This document shows positions 43,813 to 54,244 of a stretch of 64,000 nucleotides of DNA, one piece after another (position 1 is the first letter of the stretch; each line of letters begins with the position of its first letter). Where the stretch lies: NCBI RefSeq assembly GCF_000746825.1, contig NZ_JQIV01000006.1:1542784-1606783 (forward strand), given 5' to 3'. The notes beneath the pieces are model-generated. The model made no database searches and was not told the DNA's origin. It saw only the letters and a program-made list of their open reading frames with translations. The position numbers and the translations under genes are program-made. Origin of the DNA: Carnobacterium inhibens subsp. inhibens DSM 13024 (GTDB taxonomy: Bacteria; Bacillota; Bacilli; Lactobacillales; Carnobacteriaceae).

Positions 43813-45977
43813 TAGTTTCTTTTCAATCTTAACGTCATTGCGTTAATGGCTACAATAACTGTTGAGATCGACATTAGCACAGCTCCGACAGCCGGTGCCA
43901 ACGTAATTCCAATAGGTGCTAAGATACCTGCTGCTATAGGTATAGCAATAAAGTTATAGCCAGCTCCCCAAATTAAGTTTTGTTTCATCTTACTAGTTGT
44001 TTTATTAGCTAATTCGATAAAGGATTCAATATCTCCGGGATCGGACTGCGTTAAAATGACATCTGCTGAATCAAGAGCTACTTGTGTGCCAGCACCTATA
44101 GCTACGCCAACATCAGCTAGAGCAAGGGAAGGTGCATCGTTTACTCCGTCACCTACCATAATGACTGTTTTGCCTTCATTTTTTAATGATTCAACTAAAT
44201 CATATTTATCTTGCGGAGATTGATTTGCTTTATAGTCAATTCCTAATTCTTCAGCAATACCTTGAGCGGCTTTTTCATTATCACCGGTAGCCATAATCGG
44301 CTTGATACCATTAGATTTTAGCACGTTCATAAGTTCTATACTGGCTGGTTTTAATTCATCCCCTAAAGCAACCGCACCAATGGCTTCTTCATCCTCAACT
44401 AAAAAACTGACTGTTGCTCCTTTTGGAATATCAAAATCAACTTTCTTTCCAAATGCCTTTTGACTGATTAATTTGTAGCGGTGACCATTTGATTCACCTT
44501 CAACTCCAGCACCAGATACAACTTCAATAGAATCAAAGTTAATCGATTTAATTCCTTTTTTTCCAGCAAAATCTACAATAGATTGAGCAATTGGATGACT
44601 AGACCCACCTTCAATTCCGGCCATTAAAGCAAGAATTTCATCTGTATGATAATCTTTGCTTAACGATTCCGCATTTAATACCTTAAATTCCCCAGTCGTC
44701 AATGTCCCGGTCTTATCTAAAATCATCACATCAGCTTTTGTTGCCAATTCTAATGCTTCACGATCTTTGACCAATAATCCTCGGCTTGCACCTAAACTAG
44801 TACTTCGCGCAACGACAAGAGGAATAGCTAATCCTAAAGCATGTGGACAAGCAATCACCAAAGTGGTTACTGTAAAGATCACTGCTGTTTCTACATCCGT
44901 TAGAAACAACCAGGTAATAAAAGCAATTAGAGCTGCAGCTATAGCTATATAAAACAACCAGCTTGCTACTTTATTGGCAAGGTTTTCAGCTCGAGAAGGT
45001 TGGTCTTGCGCTTGACTAATTAACGTTTGTACTTGAGATATGAATGATTTATCACCCGTTTCTTGTACCTCAATATATAAAACACCTTCATTATTTGTTG
45101 ATCCGCCAATTACTTGGTCTCCAACATTTTTTTCGATTGGTTTTGACTCACCCGTTAGCAGGGCTTCATTTACTCGTGACTGTCCTCTTTGAATCATACC
45201 ATCTGCTGGAATGTTTTCTCCAGCCTGAACACGTATCACGTCTCCCACTTGCAAATGGGATACCGGACGAGATTCGACAGAATCATCTTCTAAAACAACA
45301 TCTGCATCTTTCGGCATTAATTCAGCAAGAGCTTTCTGTGCGTCTCCAGCTTCGCCAACTGCTTTCATTTCGATCCAGTGTCCAAGCAACATAATCAAAA
45401 TCAATGAAGCGAACTCAAAGAAAAAGTCCATTACGTGTTCACCAGTAACATATCTGGTAGCAACTGCATAGATACTGTAAAAATAAGAGACTCCTATCCC
45501 AAGTGTTACGAGGGCCATCATTCCTGGTGCTTTTTGTTTAAACTCATCAATAGCCCCCATATAAAAAGGTTTGCCCCCATAGATCATTAAGATTGTTGCC
45601 AGTACAGCAACAAGGATGTCTGAATAAGAAAACGAAAACTGAAAAGGCAAGGTAACACCCATCATTGGAGACAATAACATCACAATGATTCCCAGTGGCA
45701 GAGATTTCAAGAATAGTTCTTTAAAATTTCCATGATGATGATGTTCATGACCCCCATGACCCCCATGTCCGCCATGTCCCTCGTGATGATTGTGATTCAT
45801 CTGGTGTTCTGGGTGTACTTGTTCATCGCGATAAGCATGGGGAACATGTTCTCCACTTTCTTCATGAATATGATGGTCATGACCCATTTTACTGTGATCC
45901 ATCTGTTCATGATTCTTTTGTTTAGGAGAAGAATGTTTACTCTCATTATTACTCGTATACTTTTTCTTACTACCCAT
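43812..45977 (-). CDS. copB: CopB-type copper ATPase (P1B-3)
   Basis: 721 aa. The N-terminal 80 residues are His- and Met-rich (MDHSKMGHDHHIH, then HGGHGGHGGHEHHHH), the metal-binding tail of CopB. The membrane motif is Cys-Pro-His (377-379), which defines the P1B-3 class; DKTGT and GDGVNDAPS follow. Known CopB proteins export copper or silver. The ATG at 45977 is set by AAGGAGGAAG. It is the last gene of the operon. Confidence 0.94.
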   Translation of the reverse strand: MGSKKKYTSNNESKHSSPKQKNHEQMDHSKMGHDHHIHEESGEHVPHAYRDEQVHPEHQMNHNHHEGHGGHGGHGGHEHHHHGNFKELFLKSLPLGIIVMLLSPMMGVTLPFQFSFSYSDILVAVLATILMIYGGKPFYMGAIDEFKQKAPGMMALVTLGIGVSYFYSIYAVATRYVTGEHVMDFFFEFASLILIMLLGHWIEMKAVGEAGDAQKALAELMPKDADVVLEDDSVESRPVSHLQVGDVIRVQAGENIPADGMIQRGQSRVNEALLTGESKPIEKNVGDQVIGGSTNNEGVLYIEVQETGDKSFISQVQTLISQAQDQPSRAENLANKVASWLFYIAIAAALIAFITWLFLTDVETAVIFTVTTLVIACPHALGLAIPLVVARSTSLGASRGLLVKDREALELATKADVMILDKTGTLTTGEFKVLNAESLSKDYHTDEILALMAGIEGGSSHPIAQSIVDFAGKKGIKSINFDSIEVVSGAGVEGESNGHRYKLISQKAFGKKVDFDIPKGATVSFLVEDEEAIGAVALGDELKPASIELMNVLKSNGIKPIMATGDNEKAAQGIAEELGIDYKANQSPQDKYDLVESLKNEGKTVIMVGDGVNDAPSLALADVGVAIGAGTQVALDSADVILTQSDPGDIESFIELANKTTSKMKQNLIWGAGYNFIAIPIAAGILAPIGITLAPAVGAVLMSISTVIVAINAMTLRLKRN

Positions 45978-46106
45978 ATTTTCTTCCTCCTTCATATTGA
46001 TCCTAAAAAAGATAAACCCCATTTTTCTTCTTTATGTTACTGTTTAGAGTTAAAAAATGAGATTTGAAAAACAGACTATTTAAAAATTATTTATCTTAGC
46101 ATAAAA

Positions 46107-46310
46107 TCAATCGACTACAGCATATTTTGTATCAGAAAGTACAGAGACGAGTGTTTCGTTATCAATAATGGATTGGCTTTCAATCACCGCTTTTTTGTTT
46201 TCCAAATCAATTGCAACTGACTTTACTCCTTCAATCGCTTCAAATTTTTCTCGTACCGTGTTCGCACAACCTCCACATTTCATACCTTCTACAACGACTT
46301 CTTTTTTCAT
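46107..46310 (-). CDS. copZ: Copper chaperone CopZ
   Basis: 67 aa HMA domain with MKCGGC (Cys12, Cys15). It carries Cu(I) between the pumps and CopY. The ATG at 46310 follows GAGGAA. It lies 66 bp after copA and about 130 bp before copB. Confidence 0.93.
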   Translation of the reverse strand: MKKEVVVEGMKCGGCANTVREKFEAIEGVKSVAIDLENKKAVIESQSIIDNETLVSVLSDTKYAVVD

Positions 46311-46375
46311 AATAAATTCCTCTTTTCTTTTATTTTTCAATTTCTTCTTTAGTACTATTTTCTTCAGCTATTTAG

Positions 46376-48838
46376 TTATTTAACGGAAGATGCTTTAAAT
46401 CGTTTCAAGCGTAATGCGTTTATGAGTACTGACACAGAGCTAAAACTCATGGCTGCAGCAGCTATCATTGGATTTAATAATGGACCGCCAAAAATATGCA
46501 ATAGACCCATTGCTACCGGAATACCTAATATATTATAAGCAAATGCCCAGAATAGGTTTTCCTTGATGTTTTTGATTGTGGCTTTACTTAATTCAACTGC
46601 TGTTGAAACGTCCATCAAATCACTTCTCATCAACACGATATCAGCTGATTCTATTGCGACATCTGTTCCGGAACCAATCGCGATACCAATATCAGCTTGT
46701 GCCAATGCTGGTGCGTCATTGATACCGTCCCCGACCATGGCAACATTTTTCCCTTCAGATTGTAGTTTCTTCACTTCATTCGCTTTATCTTCTGGCAATA
46801 CTTCACTCAATACACGATCAATGCCAACTTGTTTAGCAATCGCTTCGGCCGTCCGTTTGTTATCACCTGTAATCATAGCGACTTCTATGCCCATTTTGTG
46901 CAATTGTTCAATAGCTTTTAAACTATTCTTTTTAACCGTATCGGCAACTGCGATAATACCAGCAATTTCCCCATCTTTTGCAATATACATTGGGGTTTTA
47001 CCTTGCCCAGATAATTTATCTGAAATCGCAGCTAAATCTTCTAATGAAATGCGGCTTTCATCCATTAATTTCTTATTGCCAAGCAATAAATTTTGACCGT
47101 CAATGGTTACTTCAATTCCTAGTCCAGGAATAGCCTTAAATGAATCGGTTTTAACGAATTCTAGATTTCTTTCTTTTGCCTCATTCACAATGGCTTCACC
47201 CAATGGATGCTCAGAACCTTTTTCGGCAGAAGCGCCTAGAATCAATAGAGCTTCTTCAGAAAGACCCTTTGTAGTCACGATATCGGTTACTTTTGGTTTA
47301 CCTTCTGTAATGGTTCCTGTTTTATCAAAAACGATTGTTTCAATCTTATGAGTGGTTTCCAATGCTCCACCACTTTTAATCAAAACACCATTTTCGGCTC
47401 CTTTACCCGTTCCAACCATGATGGCTGTAGGTGTTGCTAAACCAAGTGCACATGGACAAGCGATAACAAGCACCGAAATCGTAATCGTTAAAGCAAAAAT
47501 CCATGACTCTTGTCCTAAGAAGAACCAAGCTAAACCAGATAAAATCGCAAGTCCGATTACAATTGGAACAAAGACGCCGGAAATTTGGTCAGCTAATTTT
47601 GCAATCGGAGCTTTTGAACCTTGAGCATCTTCAACCAATTTAATGATTTGAGATAAAGCAGTATCTTTCCCAACTTTTGTTGCTTTGTATTGGAAACTTC
47701 CGTTTTTATTCATGCTTGCGCCAATAACGTTGTCGTTTGGTTTCTTTTCCACCGGCATACTTTCACCGGTTAACATCGATTCATCGATTGAAGTGTTTCC
47801 CTCCAGTATGGTTCCATCAACCGGTAGTTTTTCACCGGGGCGAACAACAACGATATCGCTAACCTGTACTTCATCAATCGCTATTTCTAATTCTTGATTG
47901 CTTCGTAATACACGAGCTGTTTTTGGTGTCAGACCCATTAGCTTTTTGATGGCTTCAGATGTCTTGCCTTTTGAAACAGCTTCGAAATATTTCCCTAATG
48001 TAATCAGTGTTAGAATAACCGCTGCTGATTCATAATAAAGAGCCATTGCGAAACTGGTATTACCAACATAAATCATATAGGTTCCATATAGGCTGTAAAC
48101 AAATGCTGCGCTGGTACCGAGTGCAACAAGAGAATCCATATTTGGATGTCCTTTAACTAAAGTCTTGAACCCGATTGCAAAGAAGCTGCGACCATAATAC
48201 ATAACCGGTAACGTTAAAACTAATTGCGTTAGTGAAAAAGTTACAGGATGCATCATTGGATCGATAACTTCCGGTAGGGGCAGACCTACCATATGTCCCA
48301 TAGCAATGTATAGTAATGGAATGGTGAAAATAGCAGACATTATGAATCTGCGCCAGACATCTTTAATATGCTGTTGTTTCTTTTCGCGGTCCGAATCGAC
48401 TGCTGCTGCAGAGCCGACTTCCTCATGAGCTTCATACCCAGCTTCGGTTACGGCTTTTGTTATATCGGATACATTCAATACGGTTGGATCATACTGGACT
48501 ATCATTTTTTCAGTTGCTAGATTAACAGCTGCGTTGTTCACTCCTGCAAGTTTTTTCGTTGCCTTCTCAATGGTTTGTGCACAAGAAGAACAAGTCATTC
48601 CCTCTATATCAAACGTTTTTTTAAGCGTATTTGATTTCGCTGTATACCCAGCATCTGTCACAGCTTTTTGAATATCTGCTTCTGTCAAAGATGATTCATC
48701 AAATTGGACTGTCATTTTCTCAGTAGCCAAATTAACAGTTGCTTCTTTTACACCCGGTAACTTACTCGTAGCTTTTTCAACCGTTTGCGCACATGAGGCG
48801 CACGTCATACCTTCTATGCTAAAAATTTTATTTTCCAT
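46376..48838 (-). CDS. copA: Copper-exporting ATPase CopA (P1B-1)
   Basis: 820 aa. Two N-terminal HMA domains have GMTCASC (Cys13, Cys16) and GMTCSSC (Cys83, Cys86). The membrane motif is CPC (461-463), with DKTGT, HPLG and GDGINDAPA motifs. This is the Cu(I) class. The ATG at 48838 is set by AGAGGATAAT; the longer frame overlaps copY. It starts 23 bp after copY. Confidence 0.95.
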   Translation of the reverse strand: MENKIFSIEGMTCASCAQTVEKATSKLPGVKEATVNLATEKMTVQFDESSLTEADIQKAVTDAGYTAKSNTLKKTFDIEGMTCSSCAQTIEKATKKLAGVNNAAVNLATEKMIVQYDPTVLNVSDITKAVTEAGYEAHEEVGSAAAVDSDREKKQQHIKDVWRRFIMSAIFTIPLLYIAMGHMVGLPLPEVIDPMMHPVTFSLTQLVLTLPVMYYGRSFFAIGFKTLVKGHPNMDSLVALGTSAAFVYSLYGTYMIYVGNTSFAMALYYESAAVILTLITLGKYFEAVSKGKTSEAIKKLMGLTPKTARVLRSNQELEIAIDEVQVSDIVVVRPGEKLPVDGTILEGNTSIDESMLTGESMPVEKKPNDNVIGASMNKNGSFQYKATKVGKDTALSQIIKLVEDAQGSKAPIAKLADQISGVFVPIVIGLAILSGLAWFFLGQESWIFALTITISVLVIACPCALGLATPTAIMVGTGKGAENGVLIKSGGALETTHKIETIVFDKTGTITEGKPKVTDIVTTKGLSEEALLILGASAEKGSEHPLGEAIVNEAKERNLEFVKTDSFKAIPGLGIEVTIDGQNLLLGNKKLMDESRISLEDLAAISDKLSGQGKTPMYIAKDGEIAGIIAVADTVKKNSLKAIEQLHKMGIEVAMITGDNKRTAEAIAKQVGIDRVLSEVLPEDKANEVKKLQSEGKNVAMVGDGINDAPALAQADIGIAIGSGTDVAIESADIVLMRSDLMDVSTAVELSKATIKNIKENLFWAFAYNILGIPVAMGLLHIFGGPLLNPMIAAAAMSFSSVSVLINALRLKRFKASSVK

Positions 48839-48860
48839 ATTATCCTCTTTTCTAATCGTA

Positions 48861-49304
48861 TTAGTGGTACAAGTGGCATTCGCATTGTCCCGGTGCGCAT
48901 TCACATGGTACCTCATCCAATGCTGTGTTTTCTTTTTGTTCTAATAGTTTTTTTAGTAGAGCAATATCTGTTTTGCTTAGAGTAGCTTCAGCTATCATCT
49001 TACTGATAACTTGACCCGATTGTTTATTACAAACTCGAGAAAAGATATCATCAGTATAAGAATCCATACTTTCTTCTTCAGTAACCGCAGCAGAATAAAT
49101 AAATTTATTTCCTTCTTTTATAGTCTGCAAGGCCCCTTTATCGACTAAACGACCGATCAATGTTTTGATAGTAGCTGCTTTCCACTGCTTTTTATTTTCG
49201 AGAATGGCCGTGATTTCTTTACTGGTAACCGATTCATTTGCCCAAGCCACACGCATAATTTCCCATTCTGCATCTGTTATTTTTATTGAACTAATTGCCA
49301 ACAT
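48861..49304 (-). CDS. copY: Copper-responsive repressor CopY
   Basis: 147 aa BlaI/MecI-type winged helix with the C-terminal [10 protein letters not shown] (CxCxxxxCxC) that binds Cu(I)/Zn. Cu(I) from CopZ displaces Zn and releases the operator. The ATG at 49304 follows a GGGGGAAAG site. Two cop boxes lie upstream. Confidence 0.95.
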   Translation of the reverse strand: MLAISSIKITDAEWEIMRVAWANESVTSKEITAILENKKQWKAATIKTLIGRLVDKGALQTIKEGNKFIYSAAVTEEESMDSYTDDIFSRVCNKQSGQVISKMIAEATLSKTDIALLKKLLEQKENTALDEVPCECAPGQCECHLYH

Positions 49305-49327
49305 ATTCTTTCCCCCTTTTTTTCGTT

Positions 49328-49369
49328 TACACATGTAATCTTTCTTGATATCTAAAGTTTACAATTGTA
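49328..49369. promoter_or_regulatory. Two cop boxes upstream of copY
   Basis: TACACATGTA (49328-49337) and TACAATTGTA (49360-49369) both fit the CopY box TACAnnTGTA. They are 32 bp apart, about three helical turns, as in the Enterococcus hirae cop operator. The rest of the gap to 49635 holds no gene. Confidence 0.9.
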
Positions 49370-49635
49370 ATCGAAATATGTCAAGTATTTAATTGCCTTT
49401 CATTTTTCTTATTTATGTATTTAAAAATTCCCATCCGCTCTCACTGCTTCTCTTAAGGTATTTTGTTTATTTTCTTTAAAAGTTATTTTATTGCTGGAGT
49501 TGCTTAGACAATATACGATAAAAAACATATGCTATTTTTTCAAATGAATAGATTATCCCTATGTATAATTTAATTTGAGCATTCTAAATAATAATGGTAT
49601 TGTTAATTGTATAAAGTTAGTGAGAAGGAGAAAAA

Positions 49636-50613
49636 ATGGCTTCTATTAAAGATGTTGCAAGGTTAGCAAAAGTATCAGTAGGAAGTGTTTCAAAATATTT
49701 AAACGGTGGCAAGTTAAAGGAAAAAACAACAATAGCAATTGAAGAAGCCATTAAAGAGTTAAAATATGAAAAAAATATATATGCTACTGGACTAAGAACA
49801 AACAGAACCCATACCATTGCCTTAATGATACCGACTATTTGGAATCCTTTCTTTAGTGAATTGGCCTTTTATATTGAAACAGAATTGAGAAATTATCAAA
49901 CTAAATTAGTTTTGTGTAACACTATAAATAACTATGAAAATGAGATTGCCTATATCTCGATGGCTCGTCAAAATAAAATCGATGGCTTGATTACATTATC
50001 TTATAGTAACGTAGATGCCTATATTTCTAATGAAATACCAGTTGTCAGTATTGACCGTTACTTTTCTGAAAAAATACCAACAATTATGAGTGATAATTTT
50101 GCTGGAGGTAAATTAGCAGCTGAGAAATTACAGCAAGCTGGGTCAAATAAATTAGCGTTCATTGGTTATGGTTCAATTTATGAAAACTCGACAAGAGATC
50201 GTTATCGTGGATTTCAAGATTACTGTCAATCTAACAAACTTGATTGGGAAAAATTTTATTACGAAGGACACCATCAAGAGTTTAGGGAACAACTACCCCT
50301 ATTTATTCAGGAACAAATAGTGAATAAAGGAATCGATGGAATATTCGTGGTAACAGATGAACAAGCTATGGAAGTTATCGCTTTACTTCACCAAAATGGT
50401 AAGAGAGTCCCAGAAGATATCCAAGTTATTGGATTTGATGGAAGTAAGCAATCTAATAATACTCCAATATACCTTTCCAGCATTCGCCAGTCAGTTCCAG
50501 CAATTGCAACTGAAACAGTGCACTGTTTATTCAACATTATTGAAAAAAAAGAAGTTCCTCTAAAAACAATTTTACCAATAACTTATCAATCTGGTACAAC
50601 AACTAAAGATTAA
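49636..50613 (+). CDS. scrR: LacI-family sucrose regulator (ScrR-like)
   Basis: 325 aa. LacI HTH at the N-terminus (SIKDVARLAKVSVGSVSKYLN), then a periplasmic-binding-like effector domain. It is clearly related to the regulator at 60260 (same length, shared IPxIWxPFFSE and QNKxDG segments). It precedes a sucrose-type PTS and hydrolase, so it probably represses them through the palindrome at 50692-50713. Confidence 0.88.
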   Translation: MASIKDVARLAKVSVGSVSKYLNGGKLKEKTTIAIEEAIKELKYEKNIYATGLRTNRTHTIALMIPTIWNPFFSELAFYIETELRNYQTKLVLCNTINNYENEIAYISMARQNKIDGLITLSYSNVDAYISNEIPVVSIDRYFSEKIPTIMSDNFAGGKLAAEKLQQAGSNKLAFIGYGSIYENSTRDRYRGFQDYCQSNKLDWEKFYYEGHHQEFREQLPLFIQEQIVNKGIDGIFVVTDEQAMEVIALLHQNGKRVPEDIQVIGFDGSKQSNNTPIYLSSIRQSVPAIATETVHCLFNIIEKKEVPLKTILPITYQSGTTTKD

Positions 50614-50637
50614 ATTGATTATGTACTTAAAAAAATC

Positions 50638-50682
50638 GGTTTGCCAATCCTTTCAAAAAGGTTTGACAACTAGATTTTTTTT
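50638..50682 (+). terminator. Terminator of scrR
   Basis: TTGCCAATCCTTT (50641-50653) pairs with AAAGGTTTGACAA (about 50657-50669), 11 of 13, followed after a few bases by eight T. The right arm overlaps the -35 box of the scrA promoter. Confidence 0.6.
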
Positions 50683-50713
50683 GTTTATATTAAAAATGAA
50701 ACGTTTCATTTTT
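50663..50713 (+). promoter_or_regulatory. scrA promoter with LacI-type operator
   Basis: TTGACA (50663-50668), 17 bp, TATATT (50686-50691). A perfect 22-bp palindrome (50692-50713) with core TGAAACGTTTCA begins right after the -10 and covers the start of transcription. The same GAAACGTTTC core is found at the sus promoter. Confidence 0.85.
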
Positions 50714-50733
50714 AAAAAATATGGAGGTGTACA

Positions 50734-52173
50734 GTGAGTATGTTAGATATTAAAAAGATAACAACAGATATTATTCATGGAGTTGGTGGAGTAGAAAATA
50801 TTGTTTCAGCCGCCCATTGTTCAACTAGATTACGAATAGTTTTGAAAGATGATAGTCTGATAGCCACAGATAGTATCTCTGAAGTTGAGGGTGTCAAAGG
50901 TTCTTTTAATAATGGTGGTCAATTTCAAATTATTTTAGGAACTGGATTGGTCAATAAAGTTTATCAAGAGTTTTTAACGCAGACTAATTTATCCGAAATA
51001 GGCAAAGATGAATTAAAAGATTTAGCTGCAACAAAAATGAATCTAATTCAACGTATTTTGAAAGCGTTAGCAGATGTGTTTGTCCCAATTTTACCAGCTT
51101 TAGTAGCTGCAGGGTTATTAATGGGACTAAATAATTTATTAACAGCTAAAGGTTTATTTATTTCTAATCAGACAGTAATCGAGGCCTATCCTCAATTCTC
51201 AGATTTAGCAGAAATGGTTAATGTATTCTCTAATACTGCATTTGTATTTCTCCCAGTTCTAATTGGATTTTTTGCGGCTCAGACTTTTGGTGCAACCCCT
51301 GTTTTAGGTGCTGTCATTGGAGCGATAATGATTCATCCAGACTTATTAAACGGTTATGACTATGGTCAAGCTTTACTGGATAACACATTACCAGTATGGA
51401 ATATTTTTGGTCTTGAAATCGCTAAAGTAGGCTATCAAGGAACCGTTTTACCTGTAATTGGAGCGGCTTTTGTTTTAGCTAAGACAGAAAAAATATTACG
51501 GAAATTTATTCCAATGATGCTAGATAATATTGTTACTCCACTAATTGCAGTTTTATTTACAGCTAGTTTTACTTTTATAGCTATTGGTCCTGTCATGAGA
51601 GTAATCGGAGATTGGATGACTAATGGCGTAATGTGGTTGTTTTTTGAGTTAGGACCTATAGGAGGAGCCATTTATGGTGTTGTTTATCCATTACTTGTTA
51701 TTACAGGTATGCACCATAGTTTGGTTACTTCTGAGATGCAGATATTGGCTAATATTGAAACACTTGGAGGTTCACCAACTTTTGCAGTTGTAGCTGCTTC
51801 TAACGTGGCACAAGGAGCTGCTGCATTAGCAGTATTTTACCTATTTAAAAAAGATATTAAAATGAATTCCATTGCTTCAGCAGCAGGAGTATCAGCTTTA
51901 TTAGGCATTACTGAGCCAGCTGTTTTTGGTGTCAATTTGAAGCTTAAATATCCATTTATTGCAGCCCTAATTGGATCAGCAATAGGATCAGCTTACGCTA
52001 CATGGATGAACGTCTTATCCTTATCACAAGGACCTGCTGGTTTACCAGGTGTGATCGTTATTCGTCCGCAATCAATGATTCAATATTTAATTTCTTTAGG
52101 AATAGCTTTTGTCGTAACATTTATTGTTACCATATTATTTGCAAAGACTAGCAAAATAAAAAAAATAGTCTAA
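50734..52173 (+). CDS. scrA: Sucrose-type PTS transporter, EIIBC
   Basis: 479 aa. EIIB domain with the phospho-Cys29 in AAHCSTRLR, then an EIIC domain of about ten helices with the GITEPAVFG motif. There is no EIIA domain, so a EIIA-Glc-type domain must act in trans. It imports and phosphorylates sucrose (or a related glucoside). The start is GTG (50734) after GGAGGTG, with an ATG two codons later as an alternative. It is followed by scrB. Confidence 0.9.
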   Translation: MSMLDIKKITTDIIHGVGGVENIVSAAHCSTRLRIVLKDDSLIATDSISEVEGVKGSFNNGGQFQIILGTGLVNKVYQEFLTQTNLSEIGKDELKDLAATKMNLIQRILKALADVFVPILPALVAAGLLMGLNNLLTAKGLFISNQTVIEAYPQFSDLAEMVNVFSNTAFVFLPVLIGFFAAQTFGATPVLGAVIGAIMIHPDLLNGYDYGQALLDNTLPVWNIFGLEIAKVGYQGTVLPVIGAAFVLAKTEKILRKFIPMMLDNIVTPLIAVLFTASFTFIAIGPVMRVIGDWMTNGVMWLFFELGPIGGAIYGVVYPLLVITGMHHSLVTSEMQILANIETLGGSPTFAVVAASNVAQGAAALAVFYLFKKDIKMNSIASAAGVSALLGITEPAVFGVNLKLKYPFIAALIGSAIGSAYATWMNVLSLSQGPAGLPGVIVIRPQSMIQYLISLGIAFVVTFIVTILFAKTSKIKKIV

Positions 52174-52199
52174 AAAGAAAATTGCGAGGGATAATACAA

Positions 52200-53684
52200 A
52201 TGGAATGGACAAAAGAAGAACGTTATAAAAGAATTGAGGATGTCTCTAGTACTTATATGACAGAATTGGTAAAAAAAGTTAACGAGGGACCTTATCGACA
52301 AATTTTTCATATTCAACCTAAAACAGGATTACTAAATGATCCAAACGGATTTAGTTACTATAACGGTCAGTATCACTTATTTTATCAGTGGTTCCCTTTA
52401 GGCCCAGTTCATGGTGTGAAGTACTGGTATCATATGGTTTCTAATAATTTGGTTGATTGGGAAGATCATGGTATTGCATTGGAGCCGGATACTAAATATG
52501 ATAGTCATGGTGTTTTCTCAGGTACAGGATTTGTGAAAAATGATCAGTTGCATTTGTTCTATACAGGCAATACTCGAACGGAAAATTGGACGCGAATTCC
52601 TTATCAATGTCATGCAGTGATGGGGAACGACAATTACATTAAGAAATCTCAAAATCCGCTGATTACAGGCTCGCCTGAAGGCTATACGGATAACTTCAGA
52701 GATCCCAAAATTATTGAACAAAATGGTCGCTATTACTGCATTATTGGAGCAGAAACAGATAGTCATGAAGGAGCAATTGCTTATTATGTTTCAGATGATT
52801 TAGAAAAATGGACGTATCAACGAGCGATAGAATTAAAAGGAAATATTACTTCAGAAAACCAAGGATTTATGTGGGAATGTCCAGACTATTTTGAGTTGGA
52901 TCATCAAGGAGTTCTCTTATTTTCACCTCAAGGAATGACAGAGGAGGGAGATAACTATCAAAATATTTATCAATCTGGTTATTTATTAGGAAATCCACTT
53001 GATTTTGCTACAGGAATTTTTCATGTGACAGAGAACTTTAAAGAATTAGATAGAGGTTTTGATTTTTATGCACCTCAAACAATGACTGATCCAAATGGAC
53101 GTCAATTGTTAGTTGGGTGGTTAGGTCTTCCAGGTGTGGATTGTGCGACCGATGAATTTGGATGGGCTCATTGTTTGACAATTCCGCGTGAAATTAGTAT
53201 ACAAAATGGAAAACTTCATCAGAAACCCGTATCTGAACTTTCTTTATTACGTGGGAAGAAAAATACCGTAGAAATGGAACTAGAAAACGAAGCAGTCATT
53301 GCTGAAAATTTTTCTGCTAGAACTTACGAACTCCAAGTAACCTTTTCAAACTTAAGCGGATCATCTGTAGGTTTAAGTTTCCGTATGGGAGAAAAGGAAG
53401 TAACCAATTTTTATTATGATCGAATAGCAAAAAAATTAGTTTTTGATCGAAGTCAATCCGGTGAAACAGCCACTGCTGAATTTGGCAGTATAAGAAAATG
53501 CGATTTTTCTGAAGAAGAACTAGATATTCAATTATTCATGGATGAATCTTCCGTAGAAATATTTGTGAATGATGGTTTAGAAGTTTTTACATCTCGTCTT
53601 TACTCACAAGTAGATCACAATCAAATACAATTCTATACTAAAGGACATGCCACTGTAACAGCAATTCAATGGGAAATTAATTAA
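52200..53684 (+). CDS. scrB: Sucrose-6-phosphate hydrolase (GH32)
   Basis: 494 aa from the ATG at 52200, after GAGGG. GH32 motifs: LNDPNG with nucleophile Asp47, NFRDPK with the transition-state Asp, and WECPDYF with the acid/base Glu. There is a C-terminal beta-sandwich and no signal peptide. It splits the sucrose-6-P made by the PTS into glucose-6-P and fructose. Confidence 0.93.
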   Translation: MEWTKEERYKRIEDVSSTYMTELVKKVNEGPYRQIFHIQPKTGLLNDPNGFSYYNGQYHLFYQWFPLGPVHGVKYWYHMVSNNLVDWEDHGIALEPDTKYDSHGVFSGTGFVKNDQLHLFYTGNTRTENWTRIPYQCHAVMGNDNYIKKSQNPLITGSPEGYTDNFRDPKIIEQNGRYYCIIGAETDSHEGAIAYYVSDDLEKWTYQRAIELKGNITSENQGFMWECPDYFELDHQGVLLFSPQGMTEEGDNYQNIYQSGYLLGNPLDFATGIFHVTENFKELDRGFDFYAPQTMTDPNGRQLLVGWLGLPGVDCATDEFGWAHCLTIPREISIQNGKLHQKPVSELSLLRGKKNTVEMELENEAVIAENFSARTYELQVTFSNLSGSSVGLSFRMGEKEVTNFYYDRIAKKLVFDRSQSGETATAEFGSIRKCDFSEEELDIQLFMDESSVEIFVNDGLEVFTSRLYSQVDHNQIQFYTKGHATVTAIQWEIN

Positions 53685-53866
53685 GCAGCCTCCTCTTATT
53701 GGAAAATGTATTGTACAGTTGAAGGTTTAACTGATTAGGTATGTATAGACATCAATCACTCTATGTTATTTATTCATATAATTCTCGTTATTACTTTGTT
53801 ATAAATAGTATTTAAATCACTGAGATATGCCATGGTGAACTACCATGAAAAATTGATAAAGAAATT

Positions 53867-53967
53867 AAAAAAACTCCTACTTATATGTAGTAAACTGACC
53901 TCCAAACGTTAGATTTTTGGTCTAACATTTGGGGGTCACTACATAGTTCATAAATGGGAGTTTTTTT
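53867..53967. terminator. Large nested hairpin in the scrB-scrK gap
   Basis: An outer stem (AAAAAACTCC with GGGAGTTTTTTT) and an inner pair (about 53885-53914 with 53919-53942; TGACCTCCAAACGTTAGA against TCTAACATTTGGGGGTCA) fold into one long hairpin with flanking A/T runs. It can terminate scrAB (+) and scrK (-). The inner arms look like IS3-type ends. The rest of 53685-54244 holds no gene. Confidence 0.65.
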
Positions 53968-54244
53968 CATTAATAGTAAATTAGATGAAGCAATTTACTT
54001 GATAAAAATAATTTTGTACTAAATGCATTATCAATAATTATAAAGTGATTCTTTAGAAATTGAACTATAAATTTGAGCATTTAACCTAAACTACATATAA
54101 TTCTAAGTTAATAAAAAATACATAAACAGATGTAAAATTATTATTTTTGATTAAATAGTATTTTTCATTGGTATGTTTTTTATAAAAGCAGTTATTAAAA
54201 TCCCCATTTATTAATCCCTTTCTTATTTAAATTATCACTATCTC

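Noticed and set aside
45732-46067. Plus-strand Met/Thr-rich ORF opposite copB
   Set aside because: It is the complement of the His-rich copB N-terminus and has no ribosome site.
50692-50713. CcpA cre site at the scrA promoter (and at 60129/60181)
   Set aside because: The spacing from TG to CG is one base shorter than in the cre consensus; the sites are perfect or near-perfect LacI-type palindromes next to their own regulators.
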